In this document: positions 38,375 to 38,741 of the stretch, one piece after another
Layout of the letters: every line of letters starts with the position of its first letter
How positions within the stretch are numbered: the first letter of the stretch is position 1
Virus record (IMG/VR): IMGVR_UViG_3300040815_003492
Coordinates: 1-38,741 of that record
Reading direction: 5' to 3' (one strand)
DNA from: a virus
Length of the DNA stretch: 38,741 bases
Made by a program: the position numbers and the translations under genes
The notes under the pieces: model-generated
What the model was told of the DNA's origin: nothing
Database searches by the model: none
The model's input: the letters and a program-made list of their open reading frames with translations, nothing else

Positions 38375-38741
38375 TTATTTATCTGTCGGGCCTATATCAA
38401 TAAAGTATGTATTTTTAAATTTTGTATCCTGCGTGTTGAAGCAATTGGCCGGAAATGTGACTGTTTCCTGTAAAAAGCCGTGTGTTGGTATCAGGTCAAA
38501 ATCTGTTATTAATCCAGCCACTCCGTTATCGCCATCACTGTAAGCACCAGTCTGCTCAGTTCTCCATGTGAAGGACCATATGTTCTGTTTGCCTTCTTTG
38601 TAGAAAGATCCAAAATGGAACTCCTTTAGATCAACTGATTGTTTTACAGGATCGTGGTCCCAATCCACGTTGGCCCTCAACTGTATCAGTTGTTGCACCG
38701 TGACGAAATTGGCTTTCTGCAATTTCACAGTTTCCAGTGTG
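38375..38741 (-). CDS. virion-type protein, N-terminus beyond the window
   Basis: The frame is open through base 38741 (last visible codons read Thr-Leu-Glu-Thr-Val-Lys), so the GTG at 38728 is not necessarily the start and the N-terminus lies outside. About 120 visible residues: 'QLIQLRANVDWDHDPVKQSVDLKEFHFGSFYKEGKQNIWSFTWRTEQTG', 'VAGLITDFDLIP', 'FPANCFNTQDTKFKNTYFIDIGPTDK'. Aromatic, beta-rich, no enzyme motif. Probably a structural protein. A GATAAATA box (38376-38383) overlaps its stop and could serve the next gene. Confidence 0.5.
   Translation of the reverse strand, partial: TLETVKLQKANFVTVQQLIQLRANVDWDHDPVKQSVDLKEFHFGSFYKEGKQNIWSFTWRTEQTGAYSDGDNGVAGLITDFDLIPTHGFLQETVTFPANCFNTQDTKFKNTYFIDIGPTDK

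Noticed and set aside
1-38741. tRNA genes, CRISPR arrays or insertion sequences
   Set aside because: I found no cloverleaf other than the tRNA-like part of the tmRNA, no repeat-spacer array, and no transposase or terminal repeats.

Overview
The window looks like a piece of a large, strictly virulent, T4-like marine myophage infecting an alphaproteobacterium, possibly a SAR11-like one. Evidence for the phage: class Ia ribonucleotide reductase (NrdA/NrdB), a gp30-type ATP-dependent DNA ligase, a PAAR spike-tip protein, a beta-helix tail fibre, a PD-(D/E)XK exonuclease, several T4-type late promoters (TATAAATA), and tightly overlapping genes (ATGA, TAATG). Evidence for the host: a two-piece (circularly permuted) tmRNA gene, an arrangement typical of alphaproteobacteria, and host-like sigma70 promoters. 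I see no integrase, transposase, tRNA or CRISPR array.

Layout. 1-3.8 kb: the end of a structural gene, then minus-strand envelope genes (surface-antigen-like protein, LPP20-like lipoprotein, radical SAM/SPASM enzyme, small membrane protein, glucosaminidase-type lysin). 4.1-6.5 kb: divergent small membrane genes and a 2OG oxygenase, then small genes and a phage IF-1. 6.5-8.8 kb: TctC/TctA-type tricarboxylate transporter. 8.8-12.2 kb: basic micro-protein, Asp/Asn-hydroxylase-like oxygenase, ALDH7 and a saccharopine/lysine dehydrogenase. 12.2-15.2 kb: DNA ligase, an HNH-like candidate and a ParB-like protein behind a leader of three hairpins. 15.2-17.4 kb: small genes and a first PP-loop enzyme. 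17.4-17.8 kb: tmRNA. 18.2-23.0 kb (plus strand): complete ABC importer with an embedded SDR, two 2OG-type proteins and a second PP-loop enzyme, on very AT-rich DNA. 23-25.3 kb (minus): third PP-loop enzyme and a Rieske oxygenase. 25.3-26.8 kb: virion genes. 26.9-32.9 kb: nrdA-nrdB-sufE-sufT-UDP-sugar dehydrogenase-kdsA. 33-38.7 kb: tail fibre, exonuclease and small virion-type genes.

How it fits together. The phage appears to manipulate host nutrition (two transporters, one with its substrate-binding protein and membrane component but no TctB), lysine catabolism to aminoadipate, dNTP supply, Fe-S assembly (SufE/SufT beside iron enzymes), KDO/uronate sugar synthesis, and translation (IF-1 and tmRNA). 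At least six promoters place their -10 box only 6-12 nt from the start codon, implying leaderless or near-leaderless mRNAs. The strongest candidates for undescribed biology are the phage translation kit (tmRNA, IF-1, leaderless genes), the ABC importer with a coupled SDR, the lysine-degradation pair, and the cluster of PP-loop, 2OG and Rieske enzymes. All function calls are by reading motifs; nothing was searched against a database.
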